From Pseudomonas serbica (GTDB lineage: Bacteria; Pseudomonadota; Gammaproteobacteria; Pseudomonadales; Pseudomonadaceae): a stretch of 64,000 nucleotides of DNA. Positions 55,521-64,000 of this stretch are shown here, one piece after another (position 1 is the stretch's first letter; every line of letters starts with the position of its first letter). The stretch is from the NCBI RefSeq assembly GCF_028823535.1, contig NZ_JAQIYM010000003.1, forward strand, positions 372,001 to 436,000, written 5' to 3'. A program made the position numbers and the translations under genes. The notes under the pieces are model-generated. The model ran no database searches. It was not told where the DNA came from and saw only the letters and a program-made list of their open reading frames with translations.

Positions 55521-56432
55521 TCAGCCGCTAAAATCCGTGGAAGCGTACACCGCCAGTTTGCTCTGGATGAAGTCGAGGAAACACTGAATGCGCAAGGCCA
55601 GCTGCGAGTTGCGGTAATACACCGCGTTGATCGGCTGGCGATAGCCGCTGTTGAATTCGGCCAGCAAAACCTTCAACCGTCCGGCACGAATGTCGTCGAT
55701 GGTCATGTAGTGCGACAGGCTGGCGATGCCTTGGCCTTCCAGCGCCAGGTGGCGGATGGTTTCGCCGCTGGAGGCGCTGAGCGACGCCTGGATCGGCCAG
55801 CGATCGCCGTGCACGTAGCGCAGCGGCCATTGGTTGAGGCCTTCGTTCTGGGTGAATCCCAGCAGGGTATGTTTGGCCAGGTCGGCCACGGCGGTCGGTG
55901 TGCCGTGTTGTTCCAGATACGCCGGGCTGGCGACGATGTGCAGCGGGCTGCACCCCAGCGAGCGGGCGTGCAGGGTCGAGTCGGCCAGGGTGCCGATGCG
56001 GATGGCGATGTCGGTGCTTTGCTCGAGCAGGTCGATGATCAGGTCGTTGCTGTTGAGTTCGAGCTGGATGTCGGGATAGAGCCTGCGGAACTCATCGATG
56101 TAGGGCACGATGGCGTGCAGCATGAACGGTGACGCGGCGTTGATGCGCAAACGCCCGGACGGCGTTTGCTGGCGTGAGGACAGGCGCTCCTCGAGTTGAT
56201 CCATCTGATCGAGGATCAGCTTGGCGTGTTCGAAGAAATACTTGCCTTCCTCGGTCAGGTCCATGCGGCGCGTGGTGCGGTTGATCAGCGTGGTATCGAG
56301 CTTGGCCTCCAGCCGCGACAGCGTACGGCTGACCGCCGACGGCGTCTGCCCGACCTGCTCGGCCGCCGCGGAAATCGACCCACACTCGATCACGCAGACG
56401 AAAATCTGCAACTCATCGGATCTGGCTTTCAC
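55521..56432 (-). CDS. LysR-family transcriptional regulator
   Basis: A 303-aa LysR protein with the helix-turn-helix at about residues 15-60 (SAAAEQVGQTPSAVSRTLSRLE) and the effector domain from about 90 (SGRLRINAASPFMLHAIVPY). It belongs to the CrgA/DsdC-like group by its RRMDLTEEGKYFFEHA motif. It is codirectional with the downstream epimerase gene (103-nt gap) and 58 nt downstream of the mdaB stop. Confidence 0.9.
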   Translation of the reverse strand: MKARSDELQIFVCVIECGSISAAAEQVGQTPSAVSRTLSRLEAKLDTTLINRTTRRMDLTEEGKYFFEHAKLILDQMDQLEERLSSRQQTPSGRLRINAASPFMLHAIVPYIDEFRRLYPDIQLELNSNDLIIDLLEQSTDIAIRIGTLADSTLHARSLGCSPLHIVASPAYLEQHGTPTAVADLAKHTLLGFTQNEGLNQWPLRYVHGDRWPIQASLSASSGETIRHLALEGQGIASLSHYMTIDDIRAGRLKVLLAEFNSGYRQPINAVYYRNSQLALRIQCFLDFIQSKLAVYASTDFSG

Positions 56433-56490
56433 GGTTGCCCCTCATGCAAAAACAGGCTTGATAGTAGCCGGAAGCGGGGCAAAAGGAACC

Positions 56491-57081
56491 TCAAGCCTTC
56501 AGGCCAAACACCTCGGCCAAATGCTGCTCATAACGCGCCACATCGGCCTCGATGTCCGGGCGTTTCATCACGTCCACACAGAGGAAAGTCGGCAAGGCGG
56601 TCATGCCGAGGAATTCGTTGGCCTTGTGGAACGGGAAGTACACCGCGTCCACGCCCTTGGCTTCGAAGAAGTCAGTCGGGTCGTCGAAGGCTTGCTGCGG
56701 CGCGTTCCAGGTCAGCGACAGCATGTACTGCTTGCCGTGAACCAGACCGCCACTGCCGTATTTCTGCGAGGCGTCGGAACGGGTGCGGCCGTCACTGGCG
56801 TAGAGACTGCCATGACCTTCGGTGAAGACCTCGTCGATGTACTTCTTCACGGTCCAGGGCGCGCCCATCCACCAGCCGGGCATCTGGTAAATGATCACAT
56901 CGGCCCAGAGGAATTTGGCAACTTCTTCAGCGACGTCGTAACCCTCGTCGATGAAGGTGGTTCTGACATCCACTCCGCCGCGATCCAGCACGCTCAGCGC
57001 GGCTTCATGCAAGGTGGTGTTGTAGCGGCCATCGGAGTGAGCGAATTTTTTGCCGCCGTTGAGCAACAGGACTTTTTTCAT
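56491..57081 (-). CDS. mdaB: NADPH quinone reductase MdaB-like flavoprotein
   Basis: A 196-aa flavodoxin-fold protein. It carries the MdaB-type motifs GGKKFAHSDGR, WADVIIYQMPGWWMGAPWT, KKYIDEVFTEGHGSLYASDGR, SDASQKYGSGG and LTWNAPQQAF. MdaB reduces quinones by two electrons with NADPH, avoiding semiquinones. The frame extends to 57096, but the ATG at 57081 (MKKVLLLNG) begins at the usual flavodoxin strand. It is divergent from a YgiN-like monooxygenase, the partner gene found beside mdaB in E. coli. Confidence 0.88.
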   Translation of the reverse strand: MKKVLLLNGGKKFAHSDGRYNTTLHEAALSVLDRGGVDVRTTFIDEGYDVAEEVAKFLWADVIIYQMPGWWMGAPWTVKKYIDEVFTEGHGSLYASDGRTRSDASQKYGSGGLVHGKQYMLSLTWNAPQQAFDDPTDFFEAKGVDAVYFPFHKANEFLGMTALPTFLCVDVMKRPDIEADVARYEQHLAEVFGLKA

Positions 57082-57245
57082 GGAAGGTCTCGGCAAGGGT
57101 CAGGAAATGAATGGCGGCAGATTAACGATCCGCCTCGCGCGGAGTAAGCGCACTTTTCGCAAAATTCATTTGACCTACACGCACGAATCGGTAAGTGATT
57201 GTTGCCTTAGACTGTGGCCAATTCTGACCTGAGGAGCGTTTTCTG

Positions 57246-57560
57246 ATGAGTGAAATGCAAGGCTTCATCCTGCACGCCAAGACCCGCCCGGAAAAATCCG
57301 ACGCCTTCGAAGCGTTTTTCAGCGGCTATGTAGAAGCAAGTCGCGCCGAACCCGGCTGCATCGAATACCACATGCTGCGCGACAAGCAGGACCCGACCCT
57401 GTTTATCTTCTATGAGATCTGGCAGTCCCAGGAGCATCTTGACGTGCACTCGAACCTGCCGCACATGAAGCAGTTCCTCGAGCAGCGCGATGAATACCTG
57501 GAGCGGGATTTCGAGATTCGTGCCATCGAAATGATCAGCCCGTCGCCCGCTAGCCGTTGA
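57246..57560 (+). CDS. YgiN-like antibiotic-biosynthesis-monooxygenase (ABM) protein
   Basis: A 104-aa ABM-fold protein with conserved His and Tyr positions (GCIEYHMLRDKQDP, FYEIWQSQEHLDVHS, HMKQFLEQ). This is the quinol monooxygenase (YgiN) type, proposed to reoxidise quinols made by MdaB. The GAGGAG before ATG 57246 is a good ribosome-binding site. It is divergent from mdaB and its last 11 nt overlap the end of the convergent TauE/SafE gene. Confidence 0.82.
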   Translation: MSEMQGFILHAKTRPEKSDAFEAFFSGYVEASRAEPGCIEYHMLRDKQDPTLFIFYEIWQSQEHLDVHSNLPHMKQFLEQRDEYLERDFEIRAIEMISPSPASR

Positions 57561-58314
57561 TCAACAGATGGCCGCCGAGCAAACCCAGGCCAATGAAGAA
57601 CACGCGCTTGAACAACAGGGCGCTGATCCGCTGGCGCAACCACTGCCCCAGCCACATGCCGAGCACCGCCGGGATCAGCGCCAACAGCGACGCACTCAAT
57701 TCGCCGCCACCGAGGGCGCCGCGCCAGAGCAGTCCCGCGGCCAGGGCCAGGGTCGAGACGGTGAATGACAGGCCCAACGCCTGCACCAGCTCATCCTTGC
57801 TCAAGCCCAGCGCCTGCAGGTACGGCACCGCCGGAATCACGAACACCCCCGTGGCCGAGGTAATCACCCCCGTCAGCACGCCGCACAGCGGACCTAACCA
57901 GCGCTCATTGCCAGCACCTACACGCAAGGTCGGCAGGAACAAACCGCTCAGCGCGTAGATCAACAACGCTGCGCCCAATCCGCGCACTACCCAGTGCCCA
58001 CCGACCATGCCGATCCACAGCGTACCCGCACCAGTGCCGATGAAAATCGCCAGCAGCATGGGCCACAGCCGCTTGATCAACCCCTGCAAATGCCCGCCAA
58101 AGGCCAGTTGCCAGACGTTGGTCAGGGTCGCGGGAATGATCAACAACGCGGCAGCCTGTGACGGTGCAATAGCCAGGCCGAGCAGGCCCATGGCGATGGT
58201 TGGCAGGCCGAGGCCGATCACACCCTTGATCACGCCGGCCAGCAGGAAGGTGGCGATGACCAGCAGCGACAGGGCCAGGCCGAGGTTCTGATAGAACGAG
58301 ACGAAGGTATTCAT
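57550..58314 (-). CDS. TauE/SafE-family sulfite exporter-like membrane protein
   Basis: A 254-aa protein with about seven hydrophobic helices and the TauE/SafE repeats (LAGVIKGVIGLGLPTIAMG near residue 25, VLTGVITSATGVFVIPAVPYL near 150). Members export organosulfur or sulfite ions. Its 3' end overlaps the ygiN-like gene by 11 nt. It is divergent from a LysR gene, a typical LysR target arrangement. Confidence 0.85.
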   Translation of the reverse strand: MNTFVSFYQNLGLALSLLVIATFLLAGVIKGVIGLGLPTIAMGLLGLAIAPSQAAALLIIPATLTNVWQLAFGGHLQGLIKRLWPMLLAIFIGTGAGTLWIGMVGGHWVVRGLGAALLIYALSGLFLPTLRVGAGNERWLGPLCGVLTGVITSATGVFVIPAVPYLQALGLSKDELVQALGLSFTVSTLALAAGLLWRGALGGGELSASLLALIPAVLGMWLGQWLRQRISALLFKRVFFIGLGLLGGHLLING

Positions 58315-58415
58315 GGGGCTATGGTGAGCCCGGATTGGACGGTTGAAAATCTGCCATATACTGAGGGAGCCTCTTGTTTATACAGAGGCTGGCATATTTG
58401 TTGTGGCTAATGACG

Positions 58416-58494
58416 CCTTCGCGGGCAAGCCCGCTCCTACAATGGTTATGTGAACGACACAGATCCACTGTAGGAGCGGGCTTGCCCGCGAAGG
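58416..58494. repeat. REP pair within a divergent promoter region
   Basis: CCTTCGCGGGCAAGCCCGCT (58416 on) and its inverse ending GCCCGCGAAGG (58494) have 26-bp arms with a 27-nt spacer. It lies between the divergent TauE/SafE and LysR genes, i.e. in the shared 5' region. Confidence 0.88.
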
Positions 58495-58529
58495 GGCCCT
58501 CCCAGACGACACTTGTAAATGGGCTGACG

Positions 58530-59414
58530 ATGCACTTCGACATGACCGACCTGCGCCTCTACCTGAACATCCTCGACAACGGCAACATCACCGCCGGCGC
58601 CGCGCGCAGCCATCTGTCCCTGGCAGCCGCGAGCGCACGAATCCGCGCGATGGAAACGTCACTGGGCACAGATTTCCTGCAACGCGGCCGTCGCGGCGTC
58701 ACACCGACGCCTGCCGGCAAGGCCCTCGCCCAACACGCCCGCGTCCTGCTGCAACAGGCCGAACGCATGCAGCAGGACCTGGCCGACTATGCCAAAGGCG
58801 TCAAAGGCCAGGTGCGGTTGTTGTGCAACACCACGGCGATCACCGAATACCTGCCGGAGTTGCTCGCCGACTTCCTGCGCGAGCACCCCAACCTCGACAT
58901 CGACCTGCAGGAACTGCCCAGCACGCGCATCACCCACGCCTTGCGCCAGGGCGCAGCCGACCTGGGTATCGTCTCCGACGCGGTGGACACCCACTCCCTT
59001 GAAACCCTGCCCTTTCGTGACGATCCGCTGGTGTTGATCATGCCGCCCGGGCATCCCCTGGCCGAGGGCGAACCGCCAGGTTTCAGCGATACGTTGCAGC
59101 ACGATTACGTGGGACTGGCCGCCAACAGCGCACTCGCGGTGTACCTCGAAGAACAGGCGTTGCACGCGGGTATGCGTATGCAGATCCGCATCCGTGCGGA
59201 AGGCTTCGACGGGGTGATTCGCATGGTCGCTCGCGGCGCCGGGCTGGCAATCGTGCCGCTGGCGGCGATCCAGCGACGGGAACTGGATCAGCCGCTCAAC
59301 AGCTACGCGCTAAAGGAGGATTGGGCACAGCGAAAACTACTGCTGTGCGCCCGCTCGTTCGCTGGCCTGCCCGGTTATGCCAGAGCGCTGCTCGAGGCCT
59401 TGCGCACTGAGTGA
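58530..59414 (+). CDS. LysR-family transcriptional regulator
   Basis: A 294-aa LysR protein. The N-terminal HTH is around NGNITAGAARSHLSLAAASA, followed by LGTDFLQRGRRGVTPT, and the substrate domain starts at about residue 90. The ATG at 58530 is chosen over the upstream extension of the frame, which runs back through the REP pair. It is divergent from the TauE/SafE exporter, a probable target. Its last 78 nt overlap the 3' end of the permease gene on the other strand. Confidence 0.88.
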   Translation: MHFDMTDLRLYLNILDNGNITAGAARSHLSLAAASARIRAMETSLGTDFLQRGRRGVTPTPAGKALAQHARVLLQQAERMQQDLADYAKGVKGQVRLLCNTTAITEYLPELLADFLREHPNLDIDLQELPSTRITHALRQGAADLGIVSDAVDTHSLETLPFRDDPLVLIMPPGHPLAEGEPPGFSDTLQHDYVGLAANSALAVYLEEQALHAGMRMQIRIRAEGFDGVIRMVARGAGLAIVPLAAIQRRELDQPLNSYALKEDWAQRKLLLCARSFAGLPGYARALLEALRTE

Positions 59415-60794
59415 GGCCGGTTTGGGCTTCCTGAAAAACAGGCCGTAGACCACCGTCAGCAGCAACAGGAACGGCACGCCGAACACCAGGGTCATCTTGA
59501 AGGCCTCGGTGAAGTAGGTGGTGATCATCACCGCCCCCATCAGCACCAGTCCCAACAGCGTGCTGAAGGGGAACAGGCGCATGCGAAACGACAGTTTTCG
59601 CTCGCCGTGGCGCTGGTGATAACGACGGAAACAGTAGTGGGTCAGGAAGATCATGAACCAGGTGAAGATGGCGCCGAACATCGAGATCGCCATCATCAGG
59701 GTGAACGAACTTTCCGGGTACAGGATGTTGAGCAACGTCGCCAGGGCAATGCCCGAACTCGACAACAACAGGGCATTGAGCGGAATCCCGGTCTTGCTCA
59801 GCTTGCCCATGGACTTGGGTGCGTAACCGCCACGGGACAGGCTGAACATCATGCGCGTGGTGATGTACAACTGGCTGTTCATCGCCGACAGCGCGGCGAT
59901 CAGGATCACGAAATTCATCACCCCGGTGGCGCCGGGAATGCCGATGGCTTGCATGACCGTGACGAACGGACTCTGGGCATGACCGGCCTGGACCCACGGC
60001 ACGATCGCCAGCATCAGGGCGAGGGTCAGCAGGTAGAACACCACCAGCCGCACGATGGTCGCGCGAAAGGCTTTCTTCACCGCTTGCTCCGGGTCCTGTG
60101 CCTCACCGGCGGCCACCGCGATCATCTCCACGCTCAGATAACTGAAGATCGACACGATGACCGCGACCCACATGCCCTGCAGGCCATTGGGGAAAAAACC
60201 GCCGTGGGCGGTGTAGTTGTGCACGCCGTATTCCGGGTTGCCGGAACCGAACACCACGTACACCGCGAGGATGATGAAACCGACAATCGCGCCGATCTTG
60301 ATGGTCGAGAACCAGTACTCGAAAGTACCGAATGTCTTCACGCTGATCGCGTTGAGCACGATCAGCACACTGGAGAACGAGACGATCCACACCCACTCCG
60401 GCACGTTGGCAAACCAGTACTTCATGTACATCGCCACCGCCGTTACCTCCGTGCCGACCGCCAGCACGATCGCCGCCCAATAGGCGTAGCGCACGAGGAA
60501 TCCGGCCAGCGGGCTGACATAGAATTCGGCATAGGCACCAAACGAACCGGAGGTCGAATGGGCCACGGTCATTTCCGCCAGGCAGCCCATCAACAACAGC
60601 GTGATGATCGCGCCGATGGCATAGCTGAGCAGCACGCTCGGCCCGGCATAGCCGATCGCGTAGGCACTGCCCATGAACAGCCCGGTGCCGATCGCACCGC
60701 CAATGGCGATCATGCTCATCTGCCCGGAGGTCAGCTGCCGCCGCAGGCCCTGTTCGCGGTTGGATATCGTTTCAAAACCGGTGTTATCGGTCAT
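59337..60794 (-). CDS. Amino-acid permease (APC superfamily, GabP/AroP-like)
   Basis: A 485-aa protein with 12 predicted helices and the AAT-family opening GQMSMIAIGGAIGTGLFMGS and GSFGAYAEF. The family includes aromatic-amino-acid and GABA permeases. Next to an OprD porin and kynureninase, uptake of tryptophan or kynurenine-like compounds is a fair guess. The C-terminal 25 residues, after FFRKPKPASL, overlap the LysR gene on the other strand by 78 nt, an unusually large convergent overlap. The frame is intact across it. Confidence 0.85.
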   Translation of the reverse strand: MTDNTGFETISNREQGLRRQLTSGQMSMIAIGGAIGTGLFMGSAYAIGYAGPSVLLSYAIGAIITLLLMGCLAEMTVAHSTSGSFGAYAEFYVSPLAGFLVRYAYWAAIVLAVGTEVTAVAMYMKYWFANVPEWVWIVSFSSVLIVLNAISVKTFGTFEYWFSTIKIGAIVGFIILAVYVVFGSGNPEYGVHNYTAHGGFFPNGLQGMWVAVIVSIFSYLSVEMIAVAAGEAQDPEQAVKKAFRATIVRLVVFYLLTLALMLAIVPWVQAGHAQSPFVTVMQAIGIPGATGVMNFVILIAALSAMNSQLYITTRMMFSLSRGGYAPKSMGKLSKTGIPLNALLLSSSGIALATLLNILYPESSFTLMMAISMFGAIFTWFMIFLTHYCFRRYHQRHGERKLSFRMRLFPFSTLLGLVLMGAVMITTYFTEAFKMTLVFGVPFLLLLTVVYGLFFRKPKPASLSAQGLEQRSGITGQASERAGAQQ

Positions 60795-60882
60795 TTTTTA
60801 TGTCCTCTGAATATTGTCTTTCTTGAAGAGCACGTCTTGGTTTTTACCCGGTGGGGATCAGCCACGCACAGCAGGACACGGA

Positions 60883-62196
60883 TCAGAAAATACTCAGTGG
60901 ATACTCGATGATGACGCGCACTTCGTTGTTGTCCGTGGTATCGGCCTGCGCCACTTGTGCGGTCGAGCGCACACTGGCCTGGCGCACCCGCACCGACAGG
61001 TCCCTGGCCTTGCCCGACTGCACGACGTAGCGCGCTTCGATGTCGCGCTCCCAGCGCTTGCCGTCGTCGCCGTAGCGTCCATAGGCGCCATTGGGACCAC
61101 CGTCGTAATGGCTGTCGTCGATATGGTCACCACTGACGTAACGCGACATGAAGCTCAGGCCCGGCACGCCGAAGGCCGCCATGTCCAGGTCATAACGCAG
61201 TTGCCATGAGCGTTCGTTGGGGGCGTTGAAGTCGAGCACCTGGACCGAGTTGGCGAGGAAAATCGAAGTGCCCGGTTGCTGGTCGAAACCCAGGTAATCG
61301 AACGGCTCATTGCCATCGACCTGTTGATACGCCAGGGTCAATCGATGGGCACCGAACTTGTAGGCGCTGGCCAGCGACCAGGTGGTGTTGTCGATCTTGC
61401 CGGCCAGGCTCTGACCATCGTCGTTAGTGCGGTAAATGTTGAAATCCAGGTTCAGCGACTGGCCTTCACCCAGGGCAAAGGTGTAGTTGGTGTTGGCGTA
61501 GTACTGCCGCCAGATATCGGTGAACTGCGAACCGTACAGGCTGACGCTCAGTTGATCGCTCAGGGCGTAACTGCCGCCCAGATAATCGACGCTGCGTGTT
61601 TCCACGCCAGCGTACAGCGCTTTCAGTGCGCCATCGGCATTGGTCGAATTGCTGTCGTTGCCGGCAGTGAAATGACCGATGTCCAGTTGCAGGGCCTTGA
61701 GCTCATTGCTGGTCAGCTGAAAGCCGGTGGCCACGCTGGTGAACAGTCGCGCATTGCCGGTGCCGAACACCGGGTTGAGCGGCGTCAGGTTGCCGTACTT
61801 GAGTTCGGTGCGGGATATCCGCGCCTTCACCGCGCCGCCCGCTTCGGAGTACTCATCCTCGGGACGACCCTCTCCATCCACCGGCAGCAAACCTGTGCCC
61901 GTACGTCCCTTGCCACTGTCGAGCTTGATGCCCAGTTGCGCGTAGGCATCGACCCCGAACCCCACCGTGCCCTGGGTGTAGCCGGAGCGGTAATCGAGCA
62001 TGATCCCGTGGGCCCATTCATCCCGGTAATTCTGACCACCCGGGTTGTTGAGGTTGTTGCGGTAGAAGTAGAAGTTACGGTTGGTCAGGGTCAGGCTACT
62101 GTCTTCGACGAATCCATTGTCGGTGGCGGCATACGCCATTTGTCCTAGGCAACTGCTGATGGCGAGCGGCAACGCGGGCCAGGTGAACAGTCTCAT
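60883..62196 (-). CDS. OprD-family outer-membrane porin
   Basis: A 437-aa precursor with a signal peptide (about residues 1-23, ending AYA-A) and an OprD-type barrel: FVEDSSLTLTNRNFYFYRN at the mature N-terminus, RTELKYGNLTPLNPVFGTGN near 140, and alternating beta-strands to the final YPLSIF (C-terminal Phe). OprD porins are substrate-specific channels for amino acids and aromatic acids. It lies between the permease and kynU in the same direction, so the three genes probably form an uptake and catabolism unit. Confidence 0.9.
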   Translation of the reverse strand: MRLFTWPALPLAISSCLGQMAYAATDNGFVEDSSLTLTNRNFYFYRNNLNNPGGQNYRDEWAHGIMLDYRSGYTQGTVGFGVDAYAQLGIKLDSGKGRTGTGLLPVDGEGRPEDEYSEAGGAVKARISRTELKYGNLTPLNPVFGTGNARLFTSVATGFQLTSNELKALQLDIGHFTAGNDSNSTNADGALKALYAGVETRSVDYLGGSYALSDQLSVSLYGSQFTDIWRQYYANTNYTFALGEGQSLNLDFNIYRTNDDGQSLAGKIDNTTWSLASAYKFGAHRLTLAYQQVDGNEPFDYLGFDQQPGTSIFLANSVQVLDFNAPNERSWQLRYDLDMAAFGVPGLSFMSRYVSGDHIDDSHYDGGPNGAYGRYGDDGKRWERDIEARYVVQSGKARDLSVRVRQASVRSTAQVAQADTTDNNEVRVIIEYPLSIF

Positions 62197-62298
62197 TCTG
62201 CGTGCTCCTTATTATTGTGATTGCACAGAACTGTTAATCGAGGACGACCGAAACCCTGCTGCCGGGAAACCCGGCAACAAGGGTGAACATCGGCGGTA

Positions 62299-63549
62299 TC
62301 AGGTGACGCTGTGGCGGACCTGGAATTGCGCTTGCGCCCAGGTTTTCTGATCGAGAATCTCGCCAAGGATCTGCACCGCATCCCAGACCTCGGTGAAGGT
62401 CGTGTACAGCGGGGTAAAGCCGAAGCGCATGATCCGCGGCTCGCGGTAATCGCCGATCACGCCCCGGGCGATCAAGGCCTGGATCACCGCATAACCTTCA
62501 GGGTGTTCGAAGCTGACATGGCTGCCACGCTTGGCATGTTCACGCGGTGTGACCAGGGTCAACTCATGAGCGGCGCAGCGCTGCTCGACCAGTTCGATGA
62601 ACAGGTCCGTCAGGGCCAGGGATTTGTGGCGCAGGGAGGCCATGTCGGTCTGGGCAAAAACGTCCAGCCCGCACTCGACCATCGCCAAGGAAGTGATCGG
62701 CTGGGTGCCACACAAGTAGCGCGCAATGCCGCTGCTCGGCTCGTAGCGCGACTCCATGGCGAACTGCCGCGAGTGGCCGAACCAACCCGACAGCGGCTGC
62801 GCCACCAGGTCGCACAACTGTGGATTGACCCAGACAAACGCCTGCGAACCCGGACCGCCATTGAGGTACTTGTAGGTGCAGCCGATGGCGTAGTCGGCGC
62901 CCGCCTGATGCAGGTCCACCGGCACCGCGCCGGCGGAATGCGCCAGGTCCCAGATGGCCAGCGCGCCACACTCGTGAGCCAGTGCGGTCAAGGCTTGCAT
63001 GTCGTGCATGTAACCCGTCTTGTAATTGACGTGGGTGAGCATCACCACTGCCGTGTCCTGATCGATCGCTTGCGGCAGCTCTTCAGGGCTGTCGACCAGG
63101 CGCAGGCTGTAACCCTGCTGCAGCATGTCGGCCAGGCCTTCGGCGATGTACAGGTCCGTGGGGAAGTTACTGCTTTCGGTGACAATCACCCGTCGGGTTG
63201 GCGACCTGCTGGCTTGCACACGTAGCGCGGCACTGAGCACCTTGAACAGGTTGATCGACGTCGTGTCGGTCACCACCACTTCACCGTCACGGGCGCCGAT
63301 CAGCCCGGCCAGGCGATTTCCCAAGCGCTCGGAAAGCTCACGCCAACCGGCAGTGTTCCAGCTACGGATCAGGCCATTGCCCCACTCTTGGACGATCACC
63401 TCCTGAGCACGCGCCAATGCCGCGACCGGGCGCGCGCCCAGCGAATTGCCATCGAGATAAATCACACCGTCGGGTAGCGCAAATTGCTGGCGTAGCGGCG
63501 CGAGAGTGTCCTGGGCATCAAGCGCCAGGCAATCGTTTCTTGTTGTCAT
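62299..63549 (-). CDS. kynU: Kynureninase (KynU)
   Basis: A 416-aa PLP enzyme of the aminotransferase fold. The family motifs are [11 protein letters not shown] near residue 30, [15 protein letters not shown] (Asp pairing with PLP nitrogen) and [15 protein letters not shown] with the Schiff-base Lys at about residue 235. KynU cleaves kynurenine to anthranilate and alanine (and 3-hydroxykynurenine similarly) in tryptophan catabolism, feeding anthranilate to central metabolism or PQS-type signals in some pseudomonads. The divergent gene encodes a KynR-type regulator. Confidence 0.95.
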   Translation of the reverse strand: MTTRNDCLALDAQDTLAPLRQQFALPDGVIYLDGNSLGARPVAALARAQEVIVQEWGNGLIRSWNTAGWRELSERLGNRLAGLIGARDGEVVVTDTTSINLFKVLSAALRVQASRSPTRRVIVTESSNFPTDLYIAEGLADMLQQGYSLRLVDSPEELPQAIDQDTAVVMLTHVNYKTGYMHDMQALTALAHECGALAIWDLAHSAGAVPVDLHQAGADYAIGCTYKYLNGGPGSQAFVWVNPQLCDLVAQPLSGWFGHSRQFAMESRYEPSSGIARYLCGTQPITSLAMVECGLDVFAQTDMASLRHKSLALTDLFIELVEQRCAAHELTLVTPREHAKRGSHVSFEHPEGYAVIQALIARGVIGDYREPRIMRFGFTPLYTTFTEVWDAVQILGEILDQKTWAQAQFQVRHSVT

Positions 63550-63635
63550 CGGGTGTCCTGTTCTTTGAAGGTCGTAGCGTTTGTTCAGGCGTTTTCGGGC
63601 CTTTTCTGTGGAGAGATAATGAACGAAGCATTGGA

Positions 63636-63687
63636 GAATTTTCGTGCAAAGTGAGCAGCCGTATAGTACTTATCTCGCAGAAAATTC
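63636..63687. promoter_or_regulatory. Inverted repeat in the kynU-kynR intergenic region
   Basis: GAATTTTC (63636-63643) and GAAAATTC (63680-63687) are perfect 8-bp arms with a 36-nt spacer between the divergent kynU and kynR starts. Lrp/AsnC proteins such as KynR commonly bind A/T-rich inverted sites, and kynurenine-responsive KynR activates kyn genes in Pseudomonas. The site is a candidate only. Confidence 0.35.
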
Positions 63688-63723
63688 GAATTCAATGCCC
63701 ATTAGCACGGATTTATTTCAACC

Positions 63724-64000
63724 ATGAATCTCGACTCGACAGACCTGCGAATCCTCCATCAACTGCAGCAGGATGGCCGTATCAGCAACCAGGAACTGGC
63801 GGAGAAAGTCGCCCTGTCGCCGTCGGCCTGTCTACGCCGCTTGCGTCTGCTGGAAAGCGAGGGAGTCATTTCCGGCTACCGCGCCGTGCTGAATGCCGAG
63901 CGGCTGGGAATCGAACTGGAGGCCATCGTCCATGTGTCATTGCGACAGGACGTCGAGGACTGGCACGAGACCTTTATCAAGAAGGTCCAGTCGTGGCCGG
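63724..64000 (+). CDS. kynR: Lrp/AsnC-family regulator KynR (partial, runs off the end)
   Basis: The first 92 residues of an Lrp/AsnC protein. The N-terminal HTH is at residues 5-55 (RISNQELAEKVALSPSACLRR, with LRLLESEGVISGY). The ligand-binding RAM domain is just beginning at the window edge. Placement divergent from kynU matches kynR, which senses kynurenine and activates tryptophan catabolism. The gene symbol rests on this context. The C-terminal part is outside the window. Confidence 0.8.
   Translation, partial: MNLDSTDLRILHQLQQDGRISNQELAEKVALSPSACLRRLRLLESEGVISGYRAVLNAERLGIELEAIVHVSLRQDVEDWHETFIKKVQSWP

Overview
The window reads as chromosome of a fluorescent-group Pseudomonas. Supporting signs are high-GC coding with strong G/C third positions, several copies of the Pseudomonas REP repeat (core GAGCGGGCTTGCTCGCGAA), a Pseudomonas-type DUF6124/DUF3077-like small protein, an OprD-family porin, and a kynureninase plus KynR-type regulator. 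No rRNA, intact tRNA, insertion sequence, transposase, integrase or CRISPR array was found.

Region 1 (1-8.5 kb): an accessory block. A leftward operon encodes an McrB-like AAA+ ATPase and a DUF2357/PD-(D/E)XK McrC-like nuclease. Two glycine/alanine-rich putative membrane proteins and three very small proteins follow. To its right are a short membrane/coiled-coil protein, a divergent BrxR/CapW-like WYL regulator with two adjacent palindromes in the shared promoter, a 225-aa unknown and a 54-aa unknown.

Region 2 (8.4-17.7 kb): recC-recB-recD in one leftward operon with 4-nt ATGA overlaps. This is complete exodeoxyribonuclease V.

Region 3 (18.2-40.1 kb): three more leftward defence-type modules in series. 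(a) A three-gene ATGA-coupled operon of an unrecognised 413-aa protein, a 628-aa phospholipase-D-fold protein and a 948-aa SNF2/RapA-like helicase. I cannot match it to a named defence system, and it is the best candidate here for an undescribed one. (b) A type I restriction-modification system, hsdM-hsdS-(HrgA-like)-hsdR. (c) A type I Zorya system, zorA-zorB-zorC-zorD. Just upstream of zorA lie two short direct repeats and a fragment resembling the 3' end of a tRNA/tmRNA, then a terminator. I read this as a possible border of the integrated island.

Region 4 (40.8-64 kb): ordinary Pseudomonas chromosome. It holds an APH(3')-like phosphotransferase, a secreted putative lysozyme inhibitor, a DUF2252 protein, a DUF6124-like protein behind a structured leader, a PAP2 phosphatase coupled to a histidine phosphatase, an HBM-type chemoreceptor, a D-aminoacylase/RpiR/GntP cluster, a SulP transporter, an NAD-dependent epimerase, two LysR regulators, a MdaB/YgiN-like quinone redox pair, a TauE/SafE exporter, and a kynurenine locus (permease, OprD porin, kynU, divergent kynR running off the end). 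REP pairs sit in several of its intergenic gaps.

Taken together, the left two thirds look like a defence island built around or next to recBCD. Its layers are modification-dependent (McrBC-like) and methylation-based (type I) restriction, a membrane-motor system (Zorya), a helicase/PLD module and a WYL repressor of the kind that controls defence operons. All functions are read from sequence motifs and recalled family features; no database search was possible.
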